Shown here piece after piece: positions 18,217-28,826 of a stretch of 64,000 nt of DNA. The notes under the pieces were generated by a model. The model searched no databases, was not told where the DNA came from, and was given only the letters and a program-made list of their open reading frames with translations. Each line of letters opens with the position of its first letter. The stretch's first letter is position 1. The position numbers and the translations under genes were made by a program. Origin of the DNA: Caballeronia sp. INDeC2 (GTDB taxonomy: Bacteria > Pseudomonadota > Gammaproteobacteria > Burkholderiales > Burkholderiaceae); the NCBI RefSeq assembly GCF_023631325.1, contig NZ_JALQDG010000017.1, positions 38,234-102,233 on the forward strand, given 5' to 3'.

Positions 18217-18864
18217 TGCGCGCCGCCGTGTCGCTCGCGTTCGAAGCCACGCGATCACGCGCCAGCCGAGCAGCACGATCACGATCGAGCCGTAGATCTT
18301 CGGCAGCTCGAAATCGTGCTTGCCCGCCTTCATCCACCAGAAGTGCAGGATGGCGAGCGCGGCGATTGGATAGATCGTCCGATGCAAGGTCTGCCAGCGA
18401 CGGCCGAGCTTTCTCACCATGACTTTCGGCGACGTGGCCGCGAGCGGAATCAGCAGCACGAACGCCGCGAAGCCCACCGTGATGAACGGCCGCTTGCCGA
18501 TGTCCTTCAGCATCGCGGCGACATCGAACCATTTGTCGAACCAGATATACGTCGTGAAGTGCAGCACGGCGAAGAAGAACGCGTACAGCCCGATCATCCG
18601 GCGAAAGCGCGCGAGCGCCGTGATGCCGGTCATGCGGCGCACCGGCGTGATCGCGAGCGTGATGCACAGATAGACGAGCGTCCAGAGACCGGTCGAACGC
18701 GTGATGAATTCGATCGGATTCGCGCCCAGGCCGCCCGTCACGCCGAGCAGCACGAGACGCGCGAGCGGAAACAGCATCGCGATGAAAACGGCGAGTTTCG
18801 CGGGAACAAGCCAGCGAACGCCGGCGCTCGCCCGCGTGCCTTTGATCTCGGAAGCGGTCGGCAT
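18214..18864 (-). CDS. msrQ: Heme-binding membrane subunit MsrQ of the methionine sulfoxide reductase system
   Basis: A 216-residue ferric-reductase-like membrane protein (YedZ) that passes quinone-derived electrons to periplasmic MsrP. About five or six hydrophobic helices are seen. Candidate heme-ligating histidines lie in Leu-His-Phe-Thr-Thr-Tyr, Leu-His-Arg-Thr-Ile-Tyr-Pro and Ile-Leu-His-Phe-Trp-Trp, all typical of MsrQ. It starts three bases after the msrP stop, so the pair forms one unit. It would help repair oxidised periplasmic proteins. Confidence 0.92.
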   Translation of the reverse strand: MPTASEIKGTRASAGVRWLVPAKLAVFIAMLFPLARLVLLGVTGGLGANPIEFITRSTGLWTLVYLCITLAITPVRRMTGITALARFRRMIGLYAFFFAVLHFTTYIWFDKWFDVAAMLKDIGKRPFITVGFAAFVLLIPLAATSPKVMVRKLGRRWQTLHRTIYPIAALAILHFWWMKAGKHDFELPKIYGSIVIVLLGWRVIAWLRTRATRRRA

Positions 18865-18867
18865 CGT

Positions 18868-19857
18868 TCAGAAGTTCTTCTTGAGATCCATGCCCTGATA
18901 CAGCGACGCGACCTGATCGCCGTAGCCGTTGAACATGAGCGTCTTGCGCTTCGGCGAAAAGAAACCGTCCTCGCCGATGCGCCGCTCCGTCGCCTGACTC
19001 CAGCGCGGATGATCGACGCTCGGATTGACGTTCGAAAAGAAGCCATATTCGCTGGGCGCGTAGAGGTTCCAGCTCGTCGGCGGCTGCTTTTCGACGAAGC
19101 GGATCTTCACGAGCGACTTCGCGCTTTTGAACCCGTACTTCCACGGCACGACCACGCGCACCGGCGCGCCGTTCTGGTTCGGCAGCACCTGGCCGTATAA
19201 GCCGACGGTCAGGAGCGTGAGCGGATTCATCGCCTCGTCCATTCGCAGGCCTTCCGAGTACGGCCATTCGAGAATCGGCGTCGAGAGTCCCGGCATCTGC
19301 GACGGATCGGCGAGCGTGATGAACTGCACGTACTTCGCGTTGCCCGTCGGCTCGGCGCGCTTGATGAGCTCGGACAAGGACACGCCGATCCACGGAATCA
19401 CCATCGACCAGCCTTCGACGCAGCGCAACCGGTAGACGCGTTCTTCGAGCGGCGCGAGCTTCAGAATATCGTCGATGTCGTAGACCTTCGGGTTCTTGAT
19501 CGCGCCTTCCACCGACACCTTCCACGGACGCGGACGCAGCGTGCCCGCGTGCTCGGCGGGATCGCCCTTGTCAGTGCCGAACTCGTAGAAGTTGTTGTAG
19601 CTCGTGATGTCCTTGAACGACGTCGCCTTGTCCAGCGCGACGAACTTCGAGTTGGTCTTCGCCGCGAGCTTCTGGCCTTTGGCGTCCGGCGAAGTCAGCG
19701 TCGCGTGGGCGAGGCTGCTTGTGCCAGCGAGACCTGTTGCGGCGAACGCCCCGATCGAGCGCAGCGCACGTCGGCGATTCTCGAACACGTCGCGCGGCGT
19801 GATTTCATGGCTCGCGATGTCGTCGCCGTACAAATCGCGATTTTTTCTCATCCACAT
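18868..19857 (-). CDS. msrP: Periplasmic methionine sulfoxide reductase catalytic subunit MsrP
   Basis: A 329-residue molybdopterin enzyme of the sulfite oxidase fold. A twin-arginine signal (Arg-Arg-Arg-Ala-Leu-Arg followed by a hydrophobic Gly/Ala stretch) marks export by Tat with the cofactor already bound. The molybdenum-ligating cysteine is in Arg-Cys-Val-Glu-Gly-Trp. I chose the ATG at 19857 because GGAAGGA lies just upstream. The start of the family (charged, Asp-Ile-X-X-His-Glu-Ile-Thr-Pro) follows at once, and the upstream in-frame extension has no family likeness. Confidence 0.93.
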   Translation of the reverse strand: MWMRKNRDLYGDDIASHEITPRDVFENRRRALRSIGAFAATGLAGTSSLAHATLTSPDAKGQKLAAKTNSKFVALDKATSFKDITSYNNFYEFGTDKGDPAEHAGTLRPRPWKVSVEGAIKNPKVYDIDDILKLAPLEERVYRLRCVEGWSMVIPWIGVSLSELIKRAEPTGNAKYVQFITLADPSQMPGLSTPILEWPYSEGLRMDEAMNPLTLLTVGLYGQVLPNQNGAPVRVVVPWKYGFKSAKSLVKIRFVEKQPPTSWNLYAPSEYGFFSNVNPSVDHPRWSQATERRIGEDGFFSPKRKTLMFNGYGDQVASLYQGMDLKKNF

Positions 19858-19952
19858 GTGCGTTCCTTCCATTTGCGACGCGCAGGACGCCGCCGCTGAA
19901 TGCTCATACGTGGAAAACAGCATTCCGGATGCCCGTATTCCACCGCGAAACG

Positions 19953-19986
19953 AAAAAAAACCGCCAGCGCGATGCATGGCGGTTTT
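19953..19986 (-). terminator. Terminator after ccsB
   Basis: A 9-bp stem (19957-19965 with 19978-19986) is followed by eight T on the minus strand. It lies about 20 bases past the ccsB stop and before msrP, so msrP must have its own promoter. Confidence 0.88.
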
Positions 19987-20006
19987 TCGATAGTCGATCC
20001 GACCGG

Positions 20007-21209
20007 TCAGAGCTTGCCGTAGCTATGCAAGCCCGACAGGAACATGTTCACGCCGAGGAACGCGAACGTCGTAACGATCAGGCCGGTCAGCGCCCACCAC
20101 GCCGCCGCCGCGCCGCGCAGGCCCTTCATGAGGCGCATGTGCAGCCACGCCGCATAGTTCAGCCAGACGATCAGCGCCCACGTTTCCTTCGGATCCCAGC
20201 TCCAGTAACCGCCCCACGCTTCCGCGGCCCACAGCGCGCCGAGAATCGTCGCGATGGTGAAGAAAGCGAACCCGACGGCGATCGACTTGTACATCACGTC
20301 GTCCAGCACTTCGAGCGACGGCAGGCGGTCAGCCATGAAGCCACGCTGTTTCGCGAGATACGCGACGGAAACCATCGCCGAAAGCGCGAAGCTGCCGTAG
20401 CCGATGAAGTTCGCCGGCACGTGAATCTTCATCCACCAGCTTTGCAGCGCGGGCACGAGCGGTTGAATCTGCTGTGCGTCGCGGGCGATCGAGTACCACA
20501 TCAGGAAGCCGACCGCCGCGCTGATCACGAGCAGCACGAACGCGCCCATCTGACGCGTCGAATAATGCTGTTCGTAGTAGAGGTAGAACAGCGCCGTGAT
20601 CAGGCAGAACAACACGAACACTTCGTACAGGTTCGAGATCGGAATATGGCCGACATCGGAGCCGATCATGTACGACTCGTACCAGCGCACCATCAGGCCG
20701 GTGAAGCCCATCAGCACCGCGACCCACGTCATGCGCGAGCCGATCGCGCCGCCCGTTTGCGAGCGTGTCACGAGGCCGATCCAATAAAAGAGCGTCGCGA
20801 GGATAAAGAGCGCGCTCATCCACAAAATCGCGGACTGGCTGGACAGGAAGTACTTGAGGAAGAAATTAGTGTCGGCGCGCGCGAGATCGTGCTGATAAAG
20901 CTGGATCGAAAACAGCGCGAGCACCGCGATCATCGCGATCAGCAAGCGCACCGGCTTCCAGCGCCATCCGAGCACGACGAAGGTGGGCACGGCGCCGATC
21001 AGCACGGCCATGTCGTACACGTCCATATACGCGTGGTAGCGGTTCAGCGCGAAACCCGCGCCAGCGACCATCGCGAGGGCGAAGAGCCAGTCGATCGGCG
21101 TCAGACGGCGCAGGAACGGACGATCGTCGAACACGGCGACATCGGGAAGGCCCGATGCCGGACGTTCCGTCTTTGCGGAGGCGTGGGAGGAAGTCTGTGT
21201 GAGGTCCAT
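20007..21209 (-). CDS. ccsB: System II cytochrome c biogenesis protein CcsB (CcsA/ResC family)
   Basis: A 400-residue polytopic inner membrane protein with about eight hydrophobic segments, part of the CcsBA heme lyase that attaches heme to apocytochromes c. The WWD heme-handling signature appears as [11 protein letters not shown] near residue 325. I took the ATG at 21209, four bases after the resB stop; an upstream start would overlap resB with an Arg-rich segment. The neighbours resB and cytochrome c4 fit the role. Confidence 0.92.
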   Translation of the reverse strand: MDLTQTSSHASAKTERPASGLPDVAVFDDRPFLRRLTPIDWLFALAMVAGAGFALNRYHAYMDVYDMAVLIGAVPTFVVLGWRWKPVRLLIAMIAVLALFSIQLYQHDLARADTNFFLKYFLSSQSAILWMSALFILATLFYWIGLVTRSQTGGAIGSRMTWVAVLMGFTGLMVRWYESYMIGSDVGHIPISNLYEVFVLFCLITALFYLYYEQHYSTRQMGAFVLLVISAAVGFLMWYSIARDAQQIQPLVPALQSWWMKIHVPANFIGYGSFALSAMVSVAYLAKQRGFMADRLPSLEVLDDVMYKSIAVGFAFFTIATILGALWAAEAWGGYWSWDPKETWALIVWLNYAAWLHMRLMKGLRGAAAAWWALTGLIVTTFAFLGVNMFLSGLHSYGKL

Positions 21210-21213
21210 GATC

Positions 21214-23445
21214 TTACCGTGTCGAAACTTCCGAGCTCGGAGTCTCGGATTGCGAGTGCTGGGGCGCACTGGATGCCGGTGACGGATCGGCCGGTTCTGC
21301 CGGCTTCGCGTCGAGCGCCGCCGCGATCTGCGCGCGCGTGCGTACGAACTCGTTCTCGAAATCGAACGTCCGGCGCGCCGTGGACATCGCCATCAGCACG
21401 CTCGCGCCGCCCTGCCCTGCATCTTTGAGCCAGAACCAGAGCCGGCGTTCGCGGACATAGAACATCGAGAAAATCCCGACCACCAGCAGAAGGCTGCCAA
21501 GATACACCAGATTTTTACCGGGCGCGCGCGTCAACTGGAATACCGAAGCTTGCACTTGCCTGAAGTTGTCCAGTTGCAGAAAGACGGGCGAACCGTATAG
21601 AAAGCTGTCGGAAAGCGCGTTGATGGACGACTGGACGAACGCAGAGTTCTTCTCATCCACTTTAGCGTCGGGCTGGCCGTTTTGCTCTCGGGAAATCTGC
21701 CATACGTCCCACATCGCGCCTTCGAGCATGCGCATCAAAAGGCCCGCCGCTTTTTCCTGCTCGCCCTTCGGCACCGAATGGTCGATGAACGTCGCGATGC
21801 TTTGAAAGCCGCCAATCATCTGCGGATTCGTCGTTGCCTTGCCGCTTTCGTCGACGCCGGCGAAAAGATTCAGCACGCGAACCGCGCTTTCTTCCAGATG
21901 TTCCTGCAATTCGCGATTTTCCTGCGGTACCGAACGCAGCGCGAAACGGTGCGCGGCTGCGGCGCGCGTCGCGGGCGTGGCCAGCGCGGCGCGCAAGTCC
22001 ATCCACTGTTTGATCGTGCCCTGTTCGTCGGCGGGAATGCGCAGGTAGCGGAACGGATCGTTCGGGCTCAAGCGCATGCCCGCGAGGAACATGCGCTGGC
22101 CGCTCACGTCGACGGCCAGCATGTAGTTGCTGTATTCGCGTGCCTGACCGTCCGTGCCGCGCACCTTGTATTGCACCGAAGGGCCGATGTTGCGCAGGTC
22201 CGTCGGCTTCGAAGTTTTCGCGCCGGAGCCGAGACGCTCGTCGAACGCGTCGCGCAGCGTTTCCTTCTTGCCGACGCCGCGTGCGTCCGGCGTGCCGCTC
22301 CCGTCGGTCATGTTTTCGACGTTGATCGCGCGGAAATCCGTGAACTCGACGGTCTCGCCTTGCGCGCCGGTGAACTGCGTCCCGATGGGCGATGTGCCGC
22401 CGATAGTGCCGTTGAAAGGCTCGGTCTTCGCGCTGCCGCCGGTCATCGGCCATGCGGTCATTTCGAGCTTCGAGCCGCCGTCCTGGAAACTCGATTGATA
22501 GATCGAAATGCCGTCGTAGGTGAACGGCTTGTTCACCTCGACGCGCGCCGGAATGCGCTTGCCCGTCTTGTGATCGATCACGACGATGTCGCTCGCGAAG
22601 AGCTTCGGCATGCCGGTCGAGTAGTAGTCGACGATGAACTTGTTCAACTGAATCGAAAACGGCAGATCCTGAATGATCGAGCCGTCCTGCTGATTCAGAA
22701 TCGCCGTGCCGACGTTCTGCCCTTCCGGCACCCACGCGTAGCCGCGGAACGTCGGGTTCGACGTCGAAAGACGATGCTCGCGCGGAATGTCGTTAATAAC
22801 GGCGTTGCTGTTGATCGGCGTCTTGTTGAACATCCACATCTGCAATTTGATGGGCAGATTGCTGTCGAGCAGCCCGCCGATACAGATCACGACGATCGCG
22901 ACGTGCGCCGAGATATAGCCGATCTTCGTCATCGCGCCGCGCTTGCCCGCGATGAGCGTCGCGCCGTTGTCGGTCTGGCGCGTCACGGTGCGATAGCCCA
23001 TTTTCGCGGCGAGCCGTTCGAGCGTCGCGGCCGTCTGCGCGCGGTTCGTCGAAACCGTGAACTCGCCCTTGTGGTGGAACGCGCGCAGGCCGCCTTCATG
23101 CACGCGATCCTTCCAACTCTTCAAGTCCGCGATCATCTTCGGGCTGTTGCGCACGACGCACAGCGACACCGAGATCACGAGGAAGATCAGGATGAGCATG
23201 AACCACCACGCGCTGTACACGTTGTAGAGGCTCAGGCCGCGGAAGATGTCGGCCCAGAACGGACCGAACTGATTCACGTAGTTGGGATACGGGTCTTCTT
23301 GCGTGAGCACCGTGCCGATGATGCTCGCGATCGCCAGAATGACGAGCAACGCGATGGCGAAGCGCATCGAACTGACGAGTTCGACGAAATGCCTGATGGC
23401 CCGGCGGGCCGACTTCGACTGCAAACTCGATGTGGTGACGCTCAT
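21214..23445 (-). CDS. resB: System II cytochrome c biogenesis protein ResB (Ccs1)
   Basis: A 743-residue ResB/Ccs1 family protein. Three hydrophobic segments lie in the first 230 residues, one near residue 615 follows a large periplasmic domain, and a Pro/Ser-rich cytoplasmic tail ends the protein. In System II it pairs with CcsB to carry heme across the membrane and ligate it to reduced apocytochrome. The start is at ATG 23445, only about 20 bases after a terminator-like hairpin that follows the cytochrome c4 gene. Confidence 0.92.
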   Translation of the reverse strand: MSVTTSSLQSKSARRAIRHFVELVSSMRFAIALLVILAIASIIGTVLTQEDPYPNYVNQFGPFWADIFRGLSLYNVYSAWWFMLILIFLVISVSLCVVRNSPKMIADLKSWKDRVHEGGLRAFHHKGEFTVSTNRAQTAATLERLAAKMGYRTVTRQTDNGATLIAGKRGAMTKIGYISAHVAIVVICIGGLLDSNLPIKLQMWMFNKTPINSNAVINDIPREHRLSTSNPTFRGYAWVPEGQNVGTAILNQQDGSIIQDLPFSIQLNKFIVDYYSTGMPKLFASDIVVIDHKTGKRIPARVEVNKPFTYDGISIYQSSFQDGGSKLEMTAWPMTGGSAKTEPFNGTIGGTSPIGTQFTGAQGETVEFTDFRAINVENMTDGSGTPDARGVGKKETLRDAFDERLGSGAKTSKPTDLRNIGPSVQYKVRGTDGQAREYSNYMLAVDVSGQRMFLAGMRLSPNDPFRYLRIPADEQGTIKQWMDLRAALATPATRAAAAHRFALRSVPQENRELQEHLEESAVRVLNLFAGVDESGKATTNPQMIGGFQSIATFIDHSVPKGEQEKAAGLLMRMLEGAMWDVWQISREQNGQPDAKVDEKNSAFVQSSINALSDSFLYGSPVFLQLDNFRQVQASVFQLTRAPGKNLVYLGSLLLVVGIFSMFYVRERRLWFWLKDAGQGGASVLMAMSTARRTFDFENEFVRTRAQIAAALDAKPAEPADPSPASSAPQHSQSETPSSEVSTR

Positions 23446-23465
23446 TCAAACTCCGGCTGGACAGC

Positions 23466-23519
23466 AAAAAAGGGTGGAGACGCTGGCGGTCTCATCGACC
23501 GACGTCCCACCCTTTTTTT
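23466..23519 (-). terminator. Terminator between cytochrome c4 gene and resB
   Basis: A 12-bp stem (23466-23477 with 23507-23518) has a 29-base loop and T-runs on both strands. It lies about 100 bases past the cytochrome c4 stop and 20 bases before the resB start on the minus strand. Confidence 0.75.
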
Positions 23520-23620
23520 GTTCTCGCGCCGGTCTTCTCGGATCTTCCGGGACCGGCTTCGTAGTATGGGCGATTCCCGCGTTAGCCGCCGGGAACCGCT
23601 GGACGCTGACTGTTGCGCGT

Positions 23621-24295
23621 TTAATGCAAGCCGGCGATGTAGTCGGCAACCGCCTTCATCTCCGCTTCGTTCAGGCGCGAGGAAATCTGGTGCATCGGTT
23701 CACTGTTGGCGCGTTGTCCCGATGCGAAGGCGTTCAACTGCGCGACCGTGTAGTCGCCCCATTGCCACGACAGCCGCGGATACTGCACCGGAATGCCCAT
23801 GCCAGTTGCGCCGTGGCAAGCGGCGCACGCCGGCACGCCCTTGTCCGCGATGCCGCCGCGGTAGATCTTCTGGCCCAGCGCGACGTCGTTCTTGTCGCGC
23901 GCGTAGTTGGGCTTGGCCTTCTGCGACGCGAAGTACGCCGCGACGTTCACCATGTCCTGATCCGACAGCGCGCTCGCAATGCCCGCCATGATCGGATTGT
24001 TGCGCGCCGGCGCCTTCGCGCCCGGCTGCGTCTTGTAATCCTTCAATTGCTTGACGATGTATTCGGCATGCTGGCCCGCGAGCTTCGGAAACGCGGCGCC
24101 GGCGCTGTTGCCGTCCGCTGCGTGACACGCCGCGCACACCTGGGTCGCGATGGCCTGACCTCGCGCCGCATCGGGCTTCGCCGCCTGCGCGGGCTCCGCC
24201 GCATTCACCGACATCGATACTGCTAGTCCACTCAAACCCGCACCGAAAGCCGCCGCTGCCCGAATCACCACCAGAGACCTGTACAGTCGGTTCAT
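23621..24295 (-). CDS. Diheme cytochrome c4
   Basis: A 224-residue periplasmic diheme cytochrome. A signal peptide ends near residue 32 (Val-Asn-Ala-Ala). Two Cys-Ala-Ala-Cys-His heme sites lie at 54-58 and 157-161, one in each of two similar halves, with distal Met ligands likely in Pro-Ile-Met-Ala-Gly and the C-terminal region. It probably carries electrons to a terminal oxidase. I chose the ATG at 24295 with an AGGGT-type SD; an upstream start would disrupt the signal. It is followed by resB/ccsB, which would mature it. Confidence 0.92.
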   Translation of the reverse strand: MNRLYRSLVVIRAAAAFGAGLSGLAVSMSVNAAEPAQAAKPDAARGQAIATQVCAACHAADGNSAGAAFPKLAGQHAEYIVKQLKDYKTQPGAKAPARNNPIMAGIASALSDQDMVNVAAYFASQKAKPNYARDKNDVALGQKIYRGGIADKGVPACAACHGATGMGIPVQYPRLSWQWGDYTVAQLNAFASGQRANSEPMHQISSRLNEAEMKAVADYIAGLH

Positions 24296-24597
24296 TCGCG
24301 TACCCTGTTTTTCGTCTTGTGAGAATGTGAGGTTCTGCAAAAAACGACGGCGACCGATTATCGCCGCAAGATACCCGAACTCGCTGAACGAAGAGGCTCA
24401 AAAAGTGCCCCGAAAACTGTCTCGCTCCTCTGTGGGTGCCGCCTGCGGCTTGGGTCTTGCGTGCCCGTGCTGGTCTTTAAAAATCCGTCGTATTGTACAA
24501 TAACCCGCTCCACGCAAAGACGCCAGTCGGGGCATGCCCAGTATTTGCCGGGTTCTCAAGGCTTGAAGTTTTCGCAGCTCTTTCGATTGGGCCCGCC
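24296..24597. other. Divergent cytochrome c4 - engB intergenic region
   Basis: This 302-base stretch should hold promoters for both genes. On the plus strand TACAAT at 24496-24501 is a possible -10 for engB with only a poor -35. On the minus strand I see only weak matches. No structured RNA or gene is evident. Confidence 0.4.
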
Positions 24598-25260
24598 ATG
24601 TCATTTCTGCTTCACCAATCCCGCTTCTTCACGACCGTCAATCATCTGCGCGATCTGCCGCCGACGCCGCAGCCCGAAATCGCGTTCGGGGGACGCTCGA
24701 ACGCGGGAAAATCGACGGCCATTAACGTACTGTGCAACCAAAAGCGGCTCGCGTTCGCCAGTAAAACGCCGGGACGCACGCAGCATATCAACTACTTCTC
24801 GGTCGGGCCGGAAGCCGATCCGACCGGCTTTCTCGTCGATCTTCCCGGATACGGTTACGCCGAAGTGCCGGGAGCCGCGAAAGAACACTGGCAGCGTCTG
24901 CTGTCGACGTATCTCCAGAGCCGGGCACAACTGCGCGGCATGATCCTGATGATGGATTCGCGCCGCCCGCTCACCGAACTCGATCGCATCATGATCGACT
25001 GGTTCGCGCCGACGGGAAAGCCGATCCACACGCTGCTCACAAAATGCGACAAATTGACGCGACAGGAGATGACCAACGCCCTGCGCGCGACGAAGAAATC
25101 GCTGACTGAATACAAGGATGCGGGCTATCGCGGCGAACTCACCGTGCAACTCTTCTCCGCGCTCAAGCGCACGGGACTGGAAGAGGCGCACGAACAGATC
25201 GAAAGCTGGTTGATGCCCGGGGAAGCCGGTGAGAACGCGTCCGTAAGCGCAGCCGAGTGA
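24598..25260 (+). CDS. engB: Ribosome biogenesis GTPase EngB (YihA/YsxC)
   Basis: A 220-residue TrmE-Era-EngA-YihA superfamily GTPase needed for late large-subunit assembly. G1 [10 protein letters not shown] is at 31-40. G2 lies in Pro-Gly-Arg-Thr-Gln, G3 is Asp-Leu-Pro-Gly-Tyr-Gly-Tyr-Ala, and G4 is Thr-Lys-Cys-Asp. I chose the ATG at 24598, at the conserved Ser-Phe-Leu-Leu-His-Gln-Ser-Arg-Phe start; an upstream TTG start is not family-like. It is divergent from the cytochrome c4 gene. Confidence 0.93.
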   Translation: MSFLLHQSRFFTTVNHLRDLPPTPQPEIAFGGRSNAGKSTAINVLCNQKRLAFASKTPGRTQHINYFSVGPEADPTGFLVDLPGYGYAEVPGAAKEHWQRLLSTYLQSRAQLRGMILMMDSRRPLTELDRIMIDWFAPTGKPIHTLLTKCDKLTRQEMTNALRATKKSLTEYKDAGYRGELTVQLFSALKRTGLEEAHEQIESWLMPGEAGENASVSAAE

Positions 25261-25283
25261 GCGGTCGCGCGCACGCGGCGGCA

Positions 25284-25310
25284 TAAAAAAACCCGCCGCA
25301 TGACGGCGGG
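25284..25310 (-). terminator. Minus-strand terminator between engB and hemB
   Basis: A 7-bp GC stem with a five-base loop is followed by seven T on the minus strand but only two on the plus strand. It may also aid engB termination, but its polarity is minus. Confidence 0.75.
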
Positions 25311-25389
25311 TTAACAGCCTAATCGAACATCGACAGGCACCCGCTCAGGGAGGAGAAGCGGGGAGTCCGGCGGCAAGCGCCTCGCTCGA
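25284..25389 (-). ncRNA. Candidate small RNA with anti-Shine-Dalgarno loop
   Basis: On the minus strand, a stem at 25304-25310 with 25292-25298 is followed by seven T. This is a good terminator, but engB and hemB on either side are both on the plus strand. Upstream of it on the minus strand are three more hairpins. One is ggcg/cgcc (25381-25369). One is a cccgct/agcggg stem (25362-25340) whose 11-base loop reads tctcctccctg. One is gcct/aggc with an inner tcga/tcga. A TATCAT at 25400-25395, or TATATC at 25402-25397 with CTGAAA 17 bases upstream, may be the promoter. Length would be about 105 nt. The RNA itself is inference; no reading frame explains the structure. Confidence 0.5.
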
Positions 25390-25468
25390 TCGGTATGATA
25401 TACCATTGTCTCAAAACGGTTTCAGACGCGTCCAAGTGCTTGTCCGGTAAGGATTTACGCATTTCTAA

Positions 25469-26515
<1,047 letters not shown>

Positions 26516-26537
26516 GTTTTCTTGCTTGCGTTACGAA

Positions 26538-26568
26538 GAGGGCGATGCTCGATGCATCGCCCTCCTTT
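26538..26568. terminator. Terminator between convergent hemB and dsbD
   Basis: A perfect 11-bp stem (26538-26548 with 26554-26564) with a five-base loop is followed by CTTTT on the plus strand, about 20 bases past the hemB stop. Confidence 0.8.
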
Positions 26569-28400
26569 TATCCGTTCGACGGCCCGACTTTGTCGAGGCT
26601 CTTCAGGAACGTATCGGCCGATTCGTACCCGACGACGCGGGCGACTTCGTTGCCCTGCGCATCGAAGAAGATGATGCCCGGCGGCCCGAAGAGCTTGAAG
26701 CGCTTGAGGAGCACCTGGTCGTCGGTGTTGTTGGCGGTCACGTCCGCGCGCAGAAGATTCATTTGCGCGAGCCGCGCTTGCACGCGTGCATCGGAGAAAG
26801 TCAGCTTCTCCATTTCCTTGCAGGACACGCACCAATCGGCGTAGAAGTCGAGCATCGCTGGTCGCGCGGCGGCCTTCACAGCCGAATCCAGTTCCGCCGA
26901 CGAACGTACCGGCGCGAACGTCGGTGCTTCAGCTTGCGCATTCGCAGGCGCGGACGACGCACCCCGGGAAGCGAGCACGGCGAGCGGGCGCAGCGGATCC
27001 GTCGAACCCGCGGCCAGGCCGACGAGCAACGTCGCAGCCCAAATCGCGAACGCTGTGGCGAGCCCGCGTCCGAGTCGCTTCCAGACGCCGACAACCGCCG
27101 ACGTGCCCGACGAGAACAATCCGAGGGATGCAGCCGCGATCAAAAGCCACAGCGCGGCGAGCAGCATCTGCCCGACGCCGCCGATGACCGGCCACACGAT
27201 CCACAGCGCGGCCGCGAGCAACACGACGCCGAAGAACACCTTCACGCCGTCCATCCACGCGCCTGCGCGCGGCAAAACCGATCCCGCGCCCAAGCCGATG
27301 ATCAGAAGCGGCACGCCCAGCCCGATACCCATCGCGAAGAGCGCCGCGCCGCCGAGTACGGCGTTGCCGGTGTGCGCGATGAACGCGAGTACCGCGAAAA
27401 GCGGCGCTGTCATGCACGCGCCGACGACGAGCGCGGACAACGCGCCCATCACCGCGACCGCTGCGAACTTGCCGCCGCTGCGCTTCTGCGACGCCTCGTT
27501 CACGCCGCTTTGCCAGCGTTCAGGCAACGCGATATCGACGCCCGAAATCAGCGCGACAGCGAACGCCGCGAGCAGCACGCCGAACGCGCCGAGCACCCAA
27601 GGGTTTTGCAGCCACGCGCCGAGGCTTTGTCCGATCAGCGCGGCAACGATGCCGAGCACCGTGTACACGAGCGCCATGCCGATCACATATGAGACTGACA
27701 ACGCGAATCCGCGCGAACGCGTCACGCGCGCGCCTTCGCCGACGATGATCGCGGACAGTATCGGGATCATCGGATATGAGCACGGCAAGAGGCTCAGCAC
27801 CATGCCGGCCAGGAAATACAGTCCGACGACCGCGAAGAATCCGCCGCCTTCGAGGATGGACTGCGCGTAGTCTGCGCTGGTCGCGCGGTCGAACCACGAG
27901 CTACCGTTGTCAGCTCTGGCGGAAGTCGGCGCGGCGCCCGCCGGTTGCAGCGCGTCGCCCCTGACGCGATAGGTCTTCTCCATCGGCGGATAGCAGATGC
28001 CCTGATCCGCGCATCCTTGCGACGTCACCGCGAGCTCGAAAGGACCCTTCGCCTGCGTGACGGGAATGCGGATGTGCAATTCGCCGCGATAGGTCTCGAC
28101 GTCCTTGTTGAACGTCTGATCGAAGTGGACTGTGCCCGCCGGAAGTTGCGCCGCGGCGATGGTCGCATCGCCGCTCTTCACCGCGAACGCGAAGCGCTCA
28201 CGGTACATGTAATAGCCATCGGCGATCTTGTAGCGTACGTCCACTTCGCCGGGCTTTTCCGATGCGCTGAACTTGAACGCGATATCAGGATCGAGGAAAT
28301 CGTCGGCTGCGTGCGCGCCGCCCGAAAGCATGGCGAGCGCTGCGAGAAACAGGAATGCGCCGAAGAATCGCCGCGCGAAAAGACGGGAAAACTCAAACAT
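26568..28400 (-). CDS. dsbD: Thiol:disulfide interchange protein DsbD
   Basis: A 610-residue protein that carries electrons from cytoplasmic thioredoxin to periplasmic partners. A signal sequence is followed by the DsbD-alpha domain (cysteines in Gln-Gly-Cys-Ala-Asp-Gln-Gly-Ile-Cys near 125-131). About eight membrane helices come next, with active cysteines in Leu-Pro-Cys-Ser-Tyr-Pro-Met and Gly-Ala-Cys-Met-Thr-Ala-Pro. The C-terminal thioredoxin-like domain has Trp-Cys-Val-Ser-Cys-Lys near 530. The start ATG at 28400 overlaps the end of cutA by eight bases; longer upstream starts remove the signal from the N-terminus. It can supply reductant for cytochrome c maturation by the nearby ResB/CcsB. 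Confidence 0.93.
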   Translation of the reverse strand: MFEFSRLFARRFFGAFLFLAALAMLSGGAHAADDFLDPDIAFKFSASEKPGEVDVRYKIADGYYMYRERFAFAVKSGDATIAAAQLPAGTVHFDQTFNKDVETYRGELHIRIPVTQAKGPFELAVTSQGCADQGICYPPMEKTYRVRGDALQPAGAAPTSARADNGSSWFDRATSADYAQSILEGGGFFAVVGLYFLAGMVLSLLPCSYPMIPILSAIIVGEGARVTRSRGFALSVSYVIGMALVYTVLGIVAALIGQSLGAWLQNPWVLGAFGVLLAAFAVALISGVDIALPERWQSGVNEASQKRSGGKFAAVAVMGALSALVVGACMTAPLFAVLAFIAHTGNAVLGGAALFAMGIGLGVPLLIIGLGAGSVLPRAGAWMDGVKVFFGVVLLAAALWIVWPVIGGVGQMLLAALWLLIAAASLGLFSSGTSAVVGVWKRLGRGLATAFAIWAATLLVGLAAGSTDPLRPLAVLASRGASSAPANAQAEAPTFAPVRSSAELDSAVKAAARPAMLDFYADWCVSCKEMEKLTFSDARVQARLAQMNLLRADVTANNTDDQVLLKRFKLFGPPGIIFFDAQGNEVARVVGYESADTFLKSLDKVGPSNG

Positions 28401-28725
28401 GAAGAGGACGCTGCGTTTCTGCGTTGACCCACTGACCGTAGGCCGGCGATGCATCCACCTGCCAGACGAGGATTTCGGGTGTTTCATATGGATGTCGAGC
28501 CTCGACGAAGCGCTGCAACTCTTCGCTGCGCGCGACGCTCGTCTTGAACAACAACTGCACTTCCTTCGACGACTCCACCGCGCCCTTCCAGTGATACTGC
28601 GACGACACCGCGCCGAGGCTCGTCACGCAGGCGGCGAGCCGCGCGTCGAGCGCCGCTTGCGCGAGCGCATCGGCGGCGGCGGTGTCAGGCAGCGTGGAGA
28701 GCATCAGAACGACGGGGACATTCAT
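28393..28725 (-). CDS. cutA: Divalent-cation tolerance protein CutA
   Basis: A 110-residue trimeric CutA1 family protein, linked to divalent metal tolerance though its biochemical role is unsettled. Family marks are Tyr-His-Trp-Lys-Gly and the metal-site region His-Pro-Tyr-Glu-Thr-Pro-Glu-Ile near residues 81-88. The start ATG at 28725 has GGAG eight bases upstream. The cutA-dsbD linkage with overlapping ends is also found in E. coli. Confidence 0.92.
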   Translation of the reverse strand: MNVPVVLMLSTLPDTAAADALAQAALDARLAACVTSLGAVSSQYHWKGAVESSKEVQLLFKTSVARSEELQRFVEARHPYETPEILVWQVDASPAYGQWVNAETQRPLHV

Positions 28726-28826
28726 GCGGGTACTCCGAAAGACGGCAGGCTCTCTTCGTATCGTAGCATCCGCGACTGACACGCACTTTTACGCATCGGC
28801 GTGCCGCGACGTCGCACGCAGAAAGC

